From contig JABMDG010000298.1 in NCBI GenBank assembly GCA_015904045.1, positions 1 through 5,417 on the forward strand: a stretch of 5,417 nt of DNA, in the 5' to 3' direction. Shown piece by piece: positions 5,230 to 5,417 of this stretch. The position numbers and the translations under genes were made by a program. A model generated the notes under the pieces. It had not been told where the DNA came from and ran no database searches. It worked only from the letters and a program-made list of their open reading frames with translations. Position 1 is the first letter of the stretch. Each line of letters starts with the position of its first letter. This DNA is from Nitrospira sp. (GTDB taxonomy: Bacteria; Nitrospirota; Nitrospiria; Nitrospirales; Nitrospiraceae).

Positions 5230-5417
5230 ATGAACAGGAATCGAATTGCGAAACATCTCTCGATATGGGGCCTCTCCACCGTCGCGCTTTGCCTGGCGGC
5301 ACCGGCCGCCCATGCAGCGACTGCGGCTTCCAATTTCACTGTGAGCGCCGCCGTCACAGCAACCTGCTCTATCTCAACGGTCAACATGAACTTCGGCAAC
5401 TACGACCCGATCACAAC
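5230..5417 (+). CDS. Second SCPU/CsuA-like pilus subunit (N-terminal part, cut by window end)
   Basis: Only the first 62 residues are visible; the frame is open to the right edge. The start has a perfect ribosome site. Residues 1-29 are a textbook signal peptide ending in AHA, with a hydrophobic core (LSTVALCLAAP). The mature start repeats the pattern of the upstream subunit: FTVSAAVTATCSIS with Cys46, then NFGNYDPIT (54-62), matching TFGHYNPLT there. It is therefore a paralogue of the same SCPU family. With its strong translation signal it could be the main structural subunit. A second Cys about 30 residues on and a C-terminal strand ending in Phe or Tyr would be expected outside the window. 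A chaperone and usher gene would be expected farther right. Confidence 0.88.
   Translation, partial: MNRNRIAKHLSIWGLSTVALCLAAPAAHAATAASNFTVSAAVTATCSISTVNMNFGNYDPIT

Noticed and set aside
1..5417. CRISPR array, tRNA, rRNA, insertion sequence or attachment site
   Set aside because: I saw no regularly spaced repeats, no tRNA- or rRNA-like segments, no transposase and no flanking duplications on either strand.

Overview
The window looks like chromosomal DNA of a Gram-negative, moderately GC-rich bacterium. It encodes an outer-membrane TolC-type channel, periplasmic adaptors and secreted pilin-like subunits, all of which need two membranes. The gene set and codon use would fit Nitrospira (Nitrospirota) or a similar environmental lineage, but nothing here is a phylogenetic marker, so that is a guess.

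The left 60% (1-3279) is a compact minus-strand operon read right to left. It holds a TolC-family outer-membrane factor with a lipoprotein signal (3279-1741), a short periplasmic adaptor with a cleavable signal peptide (1763-981), and the first 326 residues of a second adaptor (978 to beyond base 1). The genes are tightly coupled: a 23-base overlap, then a 2-base gap. The second adaptor is unusual: about 190 cytoplasmic residues resembling a GAF domain precede its single membrane anchor and barrel-sandwich/coiled-coil arm. No ABC, RND or MFS pump lies in the window, so the inner-membrane partner should be beyond the left edge or elsewhere.

A gap of about 410 bases (3280-3689) separates this operon from divergent plus-strand genes. 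It contains several inverted repeats and no convincing gene. A stand-alone CheY-like receiver protein (3690-4052) follows, with all the phosphorylation residues but no output domain.

After a second non-coding stretch (4053-4416) come two secreted proteins of the spore coat protein U (SCPU)/CsuA-like family, one complete (4417-4935) and one cut by the right edge (5230 onward). Such genes usually form the subunit part of archaic (Csu-type) chaperone-usher pilus clusters, so a chaperone and usher are expected to the right. A 294-base gap and a much stronger ribosome binding site before the second subunit suggest that the two subunits are made in different amounts.

Overall, a tripartite envelope export system and a surface-fibre system are transcribed away from each other, with an orphan receiver protein between them. 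Whether the receiver controls either neighbour cannot be told from the sequence.
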